Assembly (NCBI GenBank): GCA_963971225.1
Contig: OZ020267.1
Span: 110,626,163-110,690,162, forward strand
Direction of reading: 5' to 3'
DNA: 64,000 nt
Source of the DNA: Melieria omissa
Lineage: Eukaryota > Arthropoda > Insecta > Diptera > Ulidiidae
The position numbers and the translations under genes are program-made. The notes beneath the pieces are model-generated. The model had not been told where the DNA came from. It ran no database searches and was given only the letters and a program-made list of their open reading frames with translations. Shown one piece after another: positions 22,802 to 33,789 of the stretch (position 1 is its first letter; each line of letters starts with the position of its first letter).

Positions 22802-22816
22802 ACTGGGCAGACTGTA

Positions 22817-24370
22817 GTCTGTCACGAATAGTCACGAGCGTCATCGGCGGCAGCGCACCGTGTAATGATTGTGGAAAAAAAATTCGTATATTAAAGACGT
22901 TGCTACCAAATTGTTAAAAAAATGTTAGCAAACACTCTTAAATTTTAAGGAAATTTTTCAACTGTAATTTTATTTTAAAAAAATTTTAAATAATATAAAA
23001 GAAACAAATTATTTAAAGAAATATTTGTAAACACTCCTCATTTTTAAAGAAAACGCCCAAAACTCCCCTCTGGGCTACGCCCCTGAATAAGCTTTTATGT
23101 TCCAAATCCACAAGTGCATCCTATCGCCTCTATTCTATGAGATTAACGTACAGACGATTCATTATCAAAGTAAAAGTTAAGCCGAAAAGACGTGTTGTGA
23201 TTTTTGTGTTGCTCAAGTTCTGATTTCTGTGCTACATAAACTGTTTAAGAAGTCATTGAAAATGATTAGATTGTATTCGAATTTAATCATATTTTCATAA
23301 AAAAATATTAAAGTTTGCTTAAAACTCTCATCATCTCTAATCATTTAGTGCAACAAAGGTCAACAATCTTTGCTTTGGTTGCAATGCACATTTGCCTATT
23401 ATTTTTTGTTAATTTAAATATAAAATAATCGAATTAATATTAAAAGTCAACCATAAAGTTCAGAGATCACACCTGCATTGTTAGCTTTGTTTTTGTTAAA
23501 AAATAAAATTAAAGTTCTAAAAAATAATCAACTCAAATGCAAAAATCGTCACAAGAACAAATTAATTTGTTTCCGCACTAAAAATTATTCCAAGAGTTGA
23601 TTTTCACAAAACGAAATTTTGCACTTAAATGTGATTAAATTTGAATGACCTTGACTTTATTATGGCCACGCGTAGTGTTTAACCGTTGCACTGCATTCTG
23701 CCCCAATAAAAGAGTCTGCAGCCAGCAGTGTTTTGAGTTACAAAATTACCCAAAAGCCATTCGTCTTATCGCTAATTGTACATTTTATTTGTTTTGCATA
23801 AATGTTGTTGTTTGTTTTTAATATTTGCTCAGTGGTAGTCGTCAGTTTATGTGCAAAATGATTAGTTTGATTTTAAATTTCTTTATATAAAAAAGCGTAA
23901 TCGAAAAAACGAAAGGCGGCTCGCTTTTATTTCTGATAAGTCACCAACAATGAAAGTATGACATTTCTTGGAACCATAACATTTCAAAATTGTTGAAGTT
24001 TTGTAATTTCTTTTTGAAAACCTCAAGATATTATATATTCATATAGATATACTAGGGTTGCCTTTTATATTTTTTCATGAAAATGCATTTTGTTATCATC
24101 AAAAATGGTTTTGCTGCATTTCAAGTCCTTAAAGATTTATCCACATTTGAATGCACTCCAACCAATTGTCGAAGCACTTTTTTCACTCCGATTGAGACAC
24201 CTCCAAACTAAAGAGCTGCGCAAGCACTATAGAAATGACTTGCAAGCCATCGCTGTACTTTCAAATACTGCCGCTCTTCTTCACTTTCACTACAAAACAA
24301 GCACTTCAGTGAAAGAAGCTTTTGAGATTCATACAAATACTGCACGAAACGACAATAGAACTTCAAGCAC
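22817..24370. other. No gene seen
   Basis: AT-rich. A fragment near 23055-23084 (CCCTCTGGGCTACGCCCCTG) looks like the end of another MITE, but no opposite end was found. The open frame at 24090-24398 is unrecognised. Confidence 0.45.
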
Positions 24371-24371
24371 C

Positions 24372-24530
24372 TTGAAGTATAGAACAACACTGAAGTAGAA
24401 CAACATTGAAGTAGAACAACACTGGAATAGAACAACAATGAAGTAAAACAATACTGCAGTGGAACAACACGGAAGTAGAACAACACTGAAGTAGAACAAG
24501 ACTGAAGTGCAGCACTGAAGTAGAACATTT
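24372..24530. repeat. Minisatellite, about 15-18-bp unit
   Basis: Ten or so copies of GAAGTAGAACAACACT with small changes. The open frames over it on the - strand are repeat translations. Confidence 0.9.
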
Positions 24531-24690
24531 TCAAGCATACGGTGTTTTGTTTTGCACGATCGAAGTAGCTGATGTTTGTTTTTGGTATTTTGTATGGAAT
24601 CTGGGCTGCATTTCAAGCATTACAACAACATTAATGTAAACAAAAACGCAGGTTTAGAACATGTTTTTTTCGATATTTATTTAAGTCTGT

Positions 24691-24729
24691 TTCACACGGT
24701 GTGAAGTAGAAGTTCTGCTTCACGCCGTG
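24691..24729. repeat. Inverted repeat / hairpin
   Basis: CACACGGTGTGAAGTAGAA is followed directly by its near-complement TTCTGCTTCACGCCGTGTG (two mismatches), giving a 19-bp stem. Confidence 0.75.
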
Positions 24730-24950
24730 TGCTTGCTATGATTTACCGTTACTTAACCTCATTATAGCTTTCTGTTTTGATGTTTTGTTTCGCAACAGAA
24801 CACAAGCACTGTCGCTGCTGTAGCGAAAAGGTTTTGGAATGATGCAGTGCTTGCTTTGTTGCAGAATAGAACTATTGAGCATTTGATTTTGCTGTCATTG
24901 CGACACTGAAGTACAGTACTTGACAGTACTGTGCAGTAGTGAAGTATGCT

Positions 24951-24990
24951 AAATATTACCAAAGAATATGAAGTAATATAGAACGCGCAT
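24951..24990. repeat. Member of a 40-bp inverted pair with 27445-27485
   Basis: CCAAAGAATATGAAGTAATA and TAGAACGCGCAT here are matched in reverse complement at 27445-27485, 2.5 kb away. They may be ends or internal parts of a dispersed element. No target duplication was recognised. Confidence 0.65.
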
Positions 24991-25508
24991 CTCATACAAG
25001 CAAACGCGTTGTATGGCGGGTACTGCTGGTAGTACCCTCTGTTACTAACAGCAGAACTCTCTGTTACTAACAGCAGAAATCTCTATAACTTCGGCGTAAC
25101 ATGTGAGTAAAAGCAAAGAAAATAAAGATACGAAGGCTTGCTTTTGGTTGCGCTCACTGCAGCGAGTCTGCGTTAGCACACTGCTGCGGCGTGGGATGAT
25201 TGGGAGATGAGGACGATGTGCTATTGTTGTTGTTGTTGCGCTGGCGAAATGCTTAAATTGTAAAACGATTTATATTTTCTGGCGGCTGGCTTTTGTTCTT
25301 CTTCTATAAGCCTGCACGGCGTTCCATATTGCTCCTGAACTCACTGCCGACTGTAGTGTGCGCATAATCATAGAAAAGAAAATATAATATGGCTGGCGTG
25401 GTGACCTATATGATCGCTACAGGCAATAAAAAATAAATATAAAGTAATCATAAAAGACAATTAAAAAGAGAAATTGGAAAGAAAGGAAGACGTTTTTATT
25501 AGCCCGTA

Positions 25509-26448
25509 GGGGAATTCTTTGTAAGGTGCCACCCCATAGCTTTTTTGCGCATTACTCGTTAGAAAATTAACTTATCGCCAAAGTTATTATACCGTTGGAA
25601 AGAGGATTTAAAGAGCTATGATCCAAGGTAACACTATATTTGAATTTTTCGTAAATACGAATTTTACAGCCAATTTCCCAAAGTGTTAAAAATCGACATC
25701 CTAAAATTTTTTAATGTAAGGTGCCACCCCCTTAAAACCCGCGAAAAACGTAAAAATCTCAAGAAAAAATGCATGATTTAGGAATTTTATGAAAGATTAT
25801 TGAATTTTATTTCAATTGAATAGAAAATGACTAGAAGCAAACCGAAATTGAATGGTAACGAATAAAACGAATAATTGTATGGAAATTAAAGAACAAAACT
25901 GAACTAATGTATTCCTCATAATAGGATTAGAGAAAAATTTACTAAGAACAATTTAAATTCATCGTAATGACGATTCCGAGCAATAAAAAGTAATTTTACC
26001 GATATAGGACCACAAAACAGTGAAAAAACGGGGGTGGCACCTTACAAAGAAAAAAAGGTGGCACTTTACATTTTTATGCCATTTTGGAAATCATTGCATA
26101 AATTTGTTCCTTTTACGATATGCTCGGATATCATTTCGGATTATGAAAAACCATTAAAAATTAAGTCCAACACTGATATTTACCTAAGTTTTTTGAGCGT
26201 ATTTGATTTATTTTTCACCACAAGAAAAACCTTCAATTTTTATTTTTATGTTTTTTCCTAACCAAATTTGACACTTTTATTTACCCAGACCGTGTTATTG
26301 CGTCTGTTTCCTCAAAAACCATATTTAAATTGATGTTGACATATATACCTTAAATGACAATAGGAATTTTTTTTCTTGGACTGCTGGAACGTCGAAATCG
26401 AGCAGGGGTGGCACATTACAAAGAGTGGCACCTTACAAAGAATTCCCC
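25509..26448. mobile_element. TA-flanked MITE with nested inverted repeats
   Basis: The ends read GGGGAATTCTTTGTAAGGTG and its exact complement CACCTTACAAAGAATTCCCC, flanked by TA (25507-25508 and 26449-26450). The end motif GTAAGGTGCCACCCC recurs inside at about 25716 and, inverted, near 26031-26048 and 26405-26420. 940 bp with no transposase. TA target sites fit Tc1/mariner-type mobilisation. Confidence 0.85.
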
Positions 26449-26699
26449 TAATAATTTTCCGTCCCGTTCTTTGGAACTTTTGTTACTGCCCACATATAAT
26501 GCTTGCTTAAAAGAACTAAAATAAGAAAATCTTATATTGTAAATTTATGGTCAAATTTTTCGCCATGGAACAATTCGGGTGTAGAATATTTATACTATTT
26601 TTAAACGTGGGCATGCCGTAATAACATTTTTCATATGACAAAATACTTGTCTTATTATTTATTCCTTTATTTAGTGCTTTAGTAGTGCTTTCGGCATAT

Positions 26700-26880
26700 T
26701 GAAAGTCAATAGACCTATTAAATTATGCTTGTCCATACAATCTTTTAACCCTTGGTTTGTCCGTTAGATTTCGATTTAAAAAACAAATTAAAACACGTAT
26801 CTAATTATTCTTCATTTCAAGTGTTTTTATGAATTTTGAAGTCAATATAGCCATCAGTTAATTTTTTTTCGTAATTTTTC
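26700..26880. repeat. Dispersed repeat of about 170 bp
   Basis: Shares CTTTTAACCCTTGGTTT, AAACACGTATCTAATTATT and TTTTGAAGTCAATAT-like words with two tandem copies at 28750-29090. Confidence 0.75.
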
Positions 26881-27490
26881 CATATTCTCAAACTTGTAAT
26901 CAACCATGTGAAAAGATAAACAAATATTTTTATTTCGAACTCGCCACGTAAAAATATTTGTAAACATTTTAAATTGGGATCAACCACCAAATTTTAAAAT
27001 CAATCAAAGCGTTGGCCATCAAAAAGCCATACACCACAAAGATTCGATTGATAGAAATATGATAGCAATTTGGGCAGCAAACCCGGCAATCGGCAACACA
27101 AACAAGCATACACACAATAATCGACAGCAACAAAAACATTAGCGAATCCCGAGTCATCTTCGTTGAAACGATGATGACGATGCTTTGGTTCGTTGTTTGC
27201 TCTTTGCTTGCGATTCGGCAAACAAGATCAAGAAACATACATGCAAAAAATGATTGAGCGAACACTACGCTGCAACACAACCATTTCAATGTACACGAGT
27301 GAAGCCGTTGCGAACAATAACATTGCTTTTTGCTGTTGTCCTACGAAAATCTAACAGAAAATGTTATGAGCTTAACATTCTCAAATGCCTACGCTTCGCT
27401 CTTCCCGCTCGCATCATAGCAACCGAAAACACTTTTGTGCCCACATGCGCGTTCTATATTACTTCATATTCTTTGATATTACATTTTGTG
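26881..27490. other. No gene seen
   Basis: Contains unrecognised open frames (26969-27289 on the - strand, 27254-27505 on the + strand) without domains or splice logic, and the right half of the 40-bp inverted pair at 27445-27485. Confidence 0.45.
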
Positions 27491-28600
27491 CAGCTCTTGG
27501 AGTAAACCATGGTTTTTGAATGCTTCAGCAGCATCTTTTGGCGATGCAAATCGTTGACCACGCAATTTTTTTTATGTGCGGCAATAAAAATAAGTCATTG
27601 GGTGCTGGGTCAGAGCTGTATGGCGGATGACCCATTAAATCGATGCTTTGGTCTATCAAACAGGCGTTTTTTTGAGCCGATGTGTGAGAAGGCGCATTGT
27701 CCTGATGAAGAAGGATTCGGCGTCGGCGGTTGTTTTTCCGTATTTCATTGAACACTTCTGTCAAACAAATTGTTAGGTACCACTCAGAATTGACCATTCT
27801 ATGTTGCTCTAACAGCACAATAACCACATGACCAGTTTTTCTGAAGAAACAGGCGACAATTTTCTTCGATGTGCTGCGTGCCCAAACAAATTTTGTTAGA
27901 TTTGGCTCGGCTTGGAAGACCCACACTGTCGATTGCTGTTTTGTTTCGGGCTCATACGCATTTATCCATAATTCTTCACCTGTCACGATCTTATAAACGT
28001 CTTTCGAAGTACCTTGCTCGAATTTTTCCATAATTTTTGTGCACCAATCGAAACGAGCCTTTTTTTGAGCGATTTCTAAATTATGCGAGATCCAACGAGA
28101 GCAAATCTCTATGACAGCTAAATGTTCATGCAATATCGAATGCAAAGCCGTGGAAATAATGCCCAAGGATGCCTCTATCTCACGGTAGGTCACATGACGA
28201 TCTTTCATTATCAGTTCACGCACAGCATCGATGGTTTCTGGCACAATGACCGATTTCGGATGACCTTCACGAAATGCGTCCTGGAGCGAATGGCGACCAC
28301 GCTTGAATTCGTTAAACCAGTTATAAATTGTTTTGAGGGTTGGTGCTTCACAGTCGCGGATCCAGAAAAATATTTCGGGGGGGTTTTAAAAAGTTATTCT
28401 TTAATATTTGTAAAATGCCTTTTAATTTGTATGTAGTTTTATAGTCGATCCAAATATTTCGGGGGGGCTTCAACCCCCAAACCATCTCCTGAATCCGCCA
28501 CTGGTGCTTCATCAACAAATGCGAAATGAAGTCGATCGAAGCACTGTTCTTGAGATAATTTACTTCGGAAATCGTAAAAAATTATTGCTCGAAAATCCAT
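27490..28600 (-). pseudogene. Mariner transposase, broken by a MITE
   Basis: On the - strand it starts MDFRAIIFYDFRSKLSQEQC (ATG at 28600), then is cut by the MITE at 28351-28503. It resumes with IYNWFNEFKRGRHSL, VPETIDAVRELI and VTYREIEASLG. The catalytic boxes are VTGEELW (usually a GDE triplet), HQDNAPSHTSAQ and PPYSSDPAPNDL. A frameshift near 27560 alters the C-terminus, and no inverted ends were recognised. The changed first box, the insertion and the frameshift make it inactive. Confidence 0.9.
28351..28503. mobile_element. hAT-like MITE, copy 1
   Basis: 153 bp starting CAGTCGCGGATCCAG and ending GAATCCGCCACTG, with the 8-bp duplication GTGCTTCA at 28343-28350 and 28504-28511. It lies inside the mariner transposase and is homologous to the copy at 52887-53040. 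Confidence 0.9.
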
Positions 28601-28749
28601 TTTTTGACCGAGATAAATTTTTCAAGTCAGTGTAAACAACACAAATAGCGCTTAAACATCAAAATGTTCTCAGCACGTTAATGGTAAAAAATGACTAACT
28701 TTTCAATGGCAATCTCAGATTTTTTCGAAAACTTACTAAACCATCCCTA

Positions 28750-29090
28750 TTGAAAAAATATAAAAGGCAAGTTTGAAGTCAAAAGGCGTAAAAAATCATT
28801 CTTCATACAAACTTTTAACCCTTGGTTCACTACTTTAAGTTTTGGTTTTAAAAAAATTAGAAACATGTGTTAAATTATTTTTGATTTCAAGGGTTTTCAT
28901 TAACTTTAAAGTCAACAGGCCAAACGGTTCAGGGTTTTTTCGTAGTCTTTCTGTATACAAACCTTAACCCTTGGTTCACACCGTTGAAATTGGATTTTCA
29001 AAAATTTTGAAAAATACGTGTCGAATTATTTTTGATTTGGAGTATTTAGGCCAAGTTTGAAGTCAATACGCCTATTATATCGAGTTTCTT
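28750..29090. repeat. Two tandem copies of the 170-bp repeat
   Basis: TTAACCCTTGGTTCAC begins each copy (near 28816 and 28966), followed by AATTATTTTTGATTT and AAGTCAA words. Related to 26700-26880. Confidence 0.8.
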
Positions 29091-29813
29091 CATACAACAC
29101 ATGATTCCATCAGTTGACCCTTTAGACCCCGAATTTCAAAACATTTCGTCTTAGCGAAGATTCATTTTTCAAGATCTATCTACAGTTTAAATTTCATATT
29201 TGTAGCTTTAGCGGTTTGGGCTGGCCGATGATGAATCAGTCAGTCAGCAAAAACAATTATGTGCATAGAGAAGAAGAAGAAGAAGAAGATGGAACATTGT
29301 ATATATTAAAAATAAAAACACGTTTGTCATTTCAATATTTTTGTAAATAATACGCTTTATTGAATGCTTAGCAAAAACATGAATCCAAGTCAAACGTGCA
29401 TTCAAAATACTACAGTTTGCATTGACGCTGGCCACCAGCAATCACCAGCAATAAATACGTTTAATTAATAAGTAAGTTTTTAAATATTCTTCTTTGACAT
29501 TAAACTCCACTTACGAGCTCAGATCAGTTCAAACTCAATAAGCCACAATTTGGCTCTTGAGAACGCGCCACATTCCACTTGCACTAAGCCAACTACGGAA
29601 TCCTATCGTTTAGCAATCGGTGTACCATGAAAATGCTATAAGCTGCAGCGAGACAAAACATATTTGTACAATATAGCAATTCCGAGAAACAGAGCGTAGT
29701 TGTGCCGGCTTGGAACACTGCCCGAGTTTTTCTGTCAAATGAAGAAATTTACACATCGTTTTAAGCAATAAGCGGTGAATTTTGAGTATAGTTGGCAGTT
29801 AACTACTCCTAAC
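29091..29813. other. No gene seen; GAA microsatellite
   Basis: A GAA tract lies at 29271-29289. The stretch lies directly downstream of the CLIP exon on the - strand and holds no recognisable protease-domain coding. Confidence 0.5.
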
Positions 29814-30116
29814 CTTTCTGTCGAGAGCACAGCATGTCTGCATCTCTGGACAATCTGGAAACTCGTTAATACGAAAATCTACAATGCCTCTGCCGTCTTT
29901 GTTGACTGTGTCGTCGTCCAGGCACAGATGTCGCGGCACACACTCCCGTTCAACGCCACAGATCACCGTGTTCCCTACTTCCAGGTTGAACACTTTATGC
30001 AACAATTCATCCACTTGACCTGCGGTTACATCCGTCTCGGGCGCGTCTGGAGCGGATGTGGCATATGTCATGGGAATCGTGAGCAGCAGAACGATTTTGG
30101 TTAGTTTAAGCGACAT
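29814..30116 (-). CDS. Orphan CLIP-domain exon (signal peptide plus CLIP)
   Basis: 101 codons from ATG at 30116 to a GT donor at 29813 (AAG|GTTAGG), phase 0. Residues 1-20 form a signal peptide. Six cysteines at 53, 59, 65, 89, 95 and 96 (CGVERECVPRHLC...CC) align one-for-one with exon 1 of the gene at 15486-16773, and the exon ends at the same place and in the same phase. No protease domain is visible downstream before 16430. It is either an alternative first exon that could splice to the protease exon at 16430, a duplicate whose protease part is lost, or part of a gene I cannot assemble. The donor is weaker than consensus. Confidence 0.75.
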
Positions 30117-30370
30117 TGCGACTAAATGTTGCTAGGAAATGCTGCAAGTAGTTAAAATAAAAATATTTATTAATCGAAGAAAATATTAAATTTTTAAATG
30201 TTATTTGATTGCCATTTTTGTATCTTCTAATTTTTATTGTTTAGGTATATTTAAGTATTCTTTTTTATTTTTTATAAATCAATAATTGATTCCTTTTTGC
30301 TAATTTTGTATTTTCTAATTTTTATTGTTTGAGTATACTTATTTCTTTTAATTTTTTTGAATCAATTACA

Positions 30371-30640
30371 GGTCTCCCTCGTATAACGCGGTGGTTATGT
30401 TCCAGGAAAATTCCGCGTTATGGGATTCGCGTTATAGAAGACTTAACTTTCATATAATTTTTAGGGTTATGTTCCAATAAGCTTTTTCCAAAATAAAATT
30501 GGTACTAAATTAAAGATGTAGGTATGTATATTCCAACTCAAAATCAAAATTCATACTTTATTTAAAAAATTAAAAAACATAATAAAAAAAAATGTTTTTT
30601 TAAATCGCGTTATATCGAAAACGCATTGTAGAAGTACCGT
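30371..30640. mobile_element. Possible pogo/Tigger-like MITE fragment
   Basis: Starts TACAGGTCTCCCTCGTATAA and contains repeated CGCGTTAT words on both sides. The opening resembles pogo/Tigger termini, but no matching right end was found. Confidence 0.4.
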
Positions 30641-30714
30641 AAGCGTAAACAAAGCTACGGTATTAATGTAATCTCGCTACATTACAAGCTCATTAACTCA
30701 ACATAATTTTTTTT

Positions 30715-31115
30715 TTGTTAGTTTAGTGGGCACGGAAAGTGGGCGTGGTCAATTTGATTATAACCTATGTTTGCCGCAATGACACGCTGAATCGTTTGAT
30801 ACCCATATTGCTATGACAAATATACCATGGCTGATTTGTCATTATAGTGGGCGTGGCGGGAAAACGTAACAGGTGGGCATGGTCAATCTCATATAACCTA
30901 TGTTTAGCCCTATGAAACACAGAATCATTTTACATCAACATTTATTTACAAACATATAGTGTAGCTTTGTTTTGTTAGTTAATTGGGCGCGGCAAGTGGG
31001 CGTGGCCGATTTTATTATAGCCTATGTTTGCCGCAATGACACGCTGAATCGTTTGATACCCATATTGCCTTACAAAAGCTTTCCATAGATGAGTTTTGTT
31101 ACCATAGTGGGCGTA
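30715..31115. repeat. About 130-bp tandem repeat, three copies
   Basis: Units contain AGTGGGCGTGGTCAATTT, ATAACCTATGTTTGCC and GACACGCTGAATCGTTTG. The first and third units (markers at 30771 and 31030, 259 bp apart) are nearly identical, and the middle one is diverged. Confidence 0.85.
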
Positions 31116-31284
31116 ATAAGGGGATAAGGGTTTTTAACCCTTTTGAGGGTCTTCCCCCGCCCAAAAAGCAAATTGCCCAGCACCATCGTCTTCAGCACCC
31201 TCGAAAACGGGGGGGAAGTAGTCTCGTCGTGTCCAAGAAGACTACCCGATTTCGGCCTCTTTTTCGACTGACACACTCCACTAC

Positions 31285-31600
31285 ATAAAAAATGGCCAGT
31301 TTTGTATGGCAGCCCCCTTAAGACTTGGAGTTAACGGGTAGGTATGTTTGGAAGAAGCATTCGGAAGAGAAAATAAATGGGTGTCGGTCATACATTTGAT
31401 ACATCTGGGGGCAACCTGGGAGCAACGGGAGCCCATTTTATAAAAATTACCATTTTGTATGGGAGCCCCATTAAGGGTTGGAGATAGGGGATGAATATGT
31501 TTGAAAGAAATGTTCAATAAGGAAAAGTAGAGTGATCGGTCATAGATTTTAACGCTCTAAGAGCAACTTCTGACTAGCTGTGGAGCAATTTTTCGAATTT
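31285..31600. repeat. Two tandem copies of an about 157-bp unit
   Basis: GTTTTGTATGGCAGCCCCCT near 31297 and ATTTTGTATGGGAGCCCCAT near 31453 start related copies that share downstream GATATGTTTGAAAGAA-like and GATCGGTCATA words. Confidence 0.75.
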
Positions 31601-33789
31601 CCCAGCTTTTTTGTAAACTTTGACCTCGATGCGACACCATTTAGCCCCACCCTAGCCCCAACATTTTTTGGCTCATGCACTTTTTCACCAAACCACATAA
31701 AATGAGATTTTGCGGAGCATCGAAATCAAAAATCGTGCACTAAATCAAGTCTATTGCACATAAATATTTAAATATTTTTGTATTTATTTGCATTTTAGCT
31801 TTAGTTACATTTTAGTTTTAAACTTTTGGTTTGCTAGTTTTTTCTATTTTTTAAATAGTTTTTAATTGTTTTTTTTTTATTACATTTTATATATTTTTAT
31901 TATTATATTATTTTAAATATATTATATATATTTTATATATTTTTTATTTCATTTCTTAGATTTTTTCTTTTTTTTAATTAGTTTTTAATTGTTTTTTTTT
32001 TTTAATTTTCAAATATTATATTATCACATTTTATATATTTTTATTATTATATTATTATATATATTTTATTTATATTTAATATATTTTGTATTTTATTTCT
32101 TAGATTTTTTGATTTCATATTTTGTTTTTTTATATATTACTTTTGATATTTTATATTTTACATTTAAAATATTTTTGTATATTTTACATATATATTAAAT
32201 TTTATATTTTATGTTTTATATGTTTCATTTTATATTTCGAATTTTGTATTTTAGCCTTCATATTTTAATTTTATATTTTTTTTACATACATAGTTTTGCT
32301 CTGTTTAGCTTTTTTTTAGAGAGCATTATCTGTGCTATGAATTTTGAGAGCATAGATGCTTTGAAGTCGACGTGTATTTATGAATCAAAAACTAAATGAC
32401 AGCAAATTCTCAAAAGCTGACAGGTAGACAGCGTGGAACTCGTTTCCAGCATGCGATGTCGATGAGTCAGAATTATTCTCCCAGAATAATTTAAATTGGC
32501 TCATTTGAACATACTTTACGATGTGATAAAATTTGTGCAAATTGTCTATTCTTTACTTGTTAACACATCAAGTGCAAAAATATTTGTTATCTCATTTTTA
32601 TTTAAGTCTTGATTATTTTTTTATTGGTTTCAAATATTCATTACGATTTTCATTTGTAATTCGTTAAATTAACTAAGTTCATTAGTGACTTAAAATGTTC
32701 ATTTACCACAAAATTCAAACTGCAAAATTTAATCCGACTTGAAGATTTTTGATTTAATTGGCTTACAAGCAAAACACTACCGTTGAATTTCACAAATTTC
32801 GTTTTTATATATAGAAGACCGATATGTGCTTTTAGGTCACTCGAGCAAACTGAACAGCAACCCACAACGTCTCACGAATAACTGCTAAAGAAATCACGAC
32901 TTGAGAACGATCAAAGCTTCAGAAAACATTCAGCAACGATTATTGTGTGACTTAATCTGCAAGTTGTCAAGCGGTCTTATGTTCATGTTGGGGTTTTTTA
33001 ACTATATACATATGTATATGTTTTTGTTGTTGTTAACTCCAACTCAGCAGTGATTTTTTGTATCCACTGTTTTTGTGCAAATTGCAATGTTAAGTATTTA
33101 ATTTATTGTTATTAATGCAAGAGAAATTAACTTACATCCACATTCTAATCGTTTATTAAATTCTTCAATTGAGAGTAAAACATTAGTAGACTCAAAGAGA
33201 TTTACATTGGTGGGAAAATACTTATGAGCAATTGAAATGCTAATTTTAAAAAGTTTAAATATCTGAACATTGTATACAATGTGCACAACTGATGTATGAA
33301 CGATTGTGTAGCCTTCTTCGCGTTAGTTGTTGGTATCTTGTTTTCACTTGTGGGCAGTGATATACCCAGTAAACGTTTCATACAATAATTACAAATTTAA
33401 TACAGGTTTTCGGGGAATCACTGAACAGTTTTTCAGCAGTTCTGTTGAATGAATTTAAAAGCAAAACGAATAAAAAGTATTGTTTAAGGTCTGAATCTGT
33501 TTAAAACACACAAACAGTACAACAAAACCGCTTATGATGAAATTATTTTCTGAATTTAAGCAAATTTTGCAATAAACTGCAAGATGTGCTTCCAATTGAC
33601 GCATGAATTGAATTGATCGATTCAATGGCATATGGATGAAAAGACAAACAGACGAAGAGACCGATGAGATAACAGATGAACGAACAGACAAATGGTTTAA
33701 CCAGCCCCCAAATTCTCAGAACTAACAACCATTGGCTTCAGTGATGGTACTGGAAAGAAATCAAAAAGATTTTGCATGTTTTGACACGT
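31601..33789. other. AT-rich, no gene seen
   Basis: Strongly A/T-rich from 31750 to 32300 (TATATTTTATATTTT words), where open frames are compositional. The rest is unique sequence without a supported feature. Confidence 0.5.

Larger units (their letters stand above)
20711..22814 (+). mobile_element. Tc1-like transposon containing a nested solo LTR and SINE
   Basis: The left end reads CAGCCTGTTCAGTAGAAGCG at 20711, with TA at 20709-20710. The complementary right end, CGCTTCTACTGGGCAGACTG, finishes at 22403. Its last 14 bases (ACTGGGCAGACTGT) recur at 22802-22815 because a SINE landed in the terminal repeat. The true outer border is therefore CTG at 22814 followed by TA at 22815-22816. A solo LTR occupies 21891-22311. 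Confidence 0.85.

Noticed and set aside
23055..23084. End of another MITE (GGGCTACGCCCCTG)
   Set aside because: Looks like a MITE terminus, but no partner end or duplication could be found nearby.
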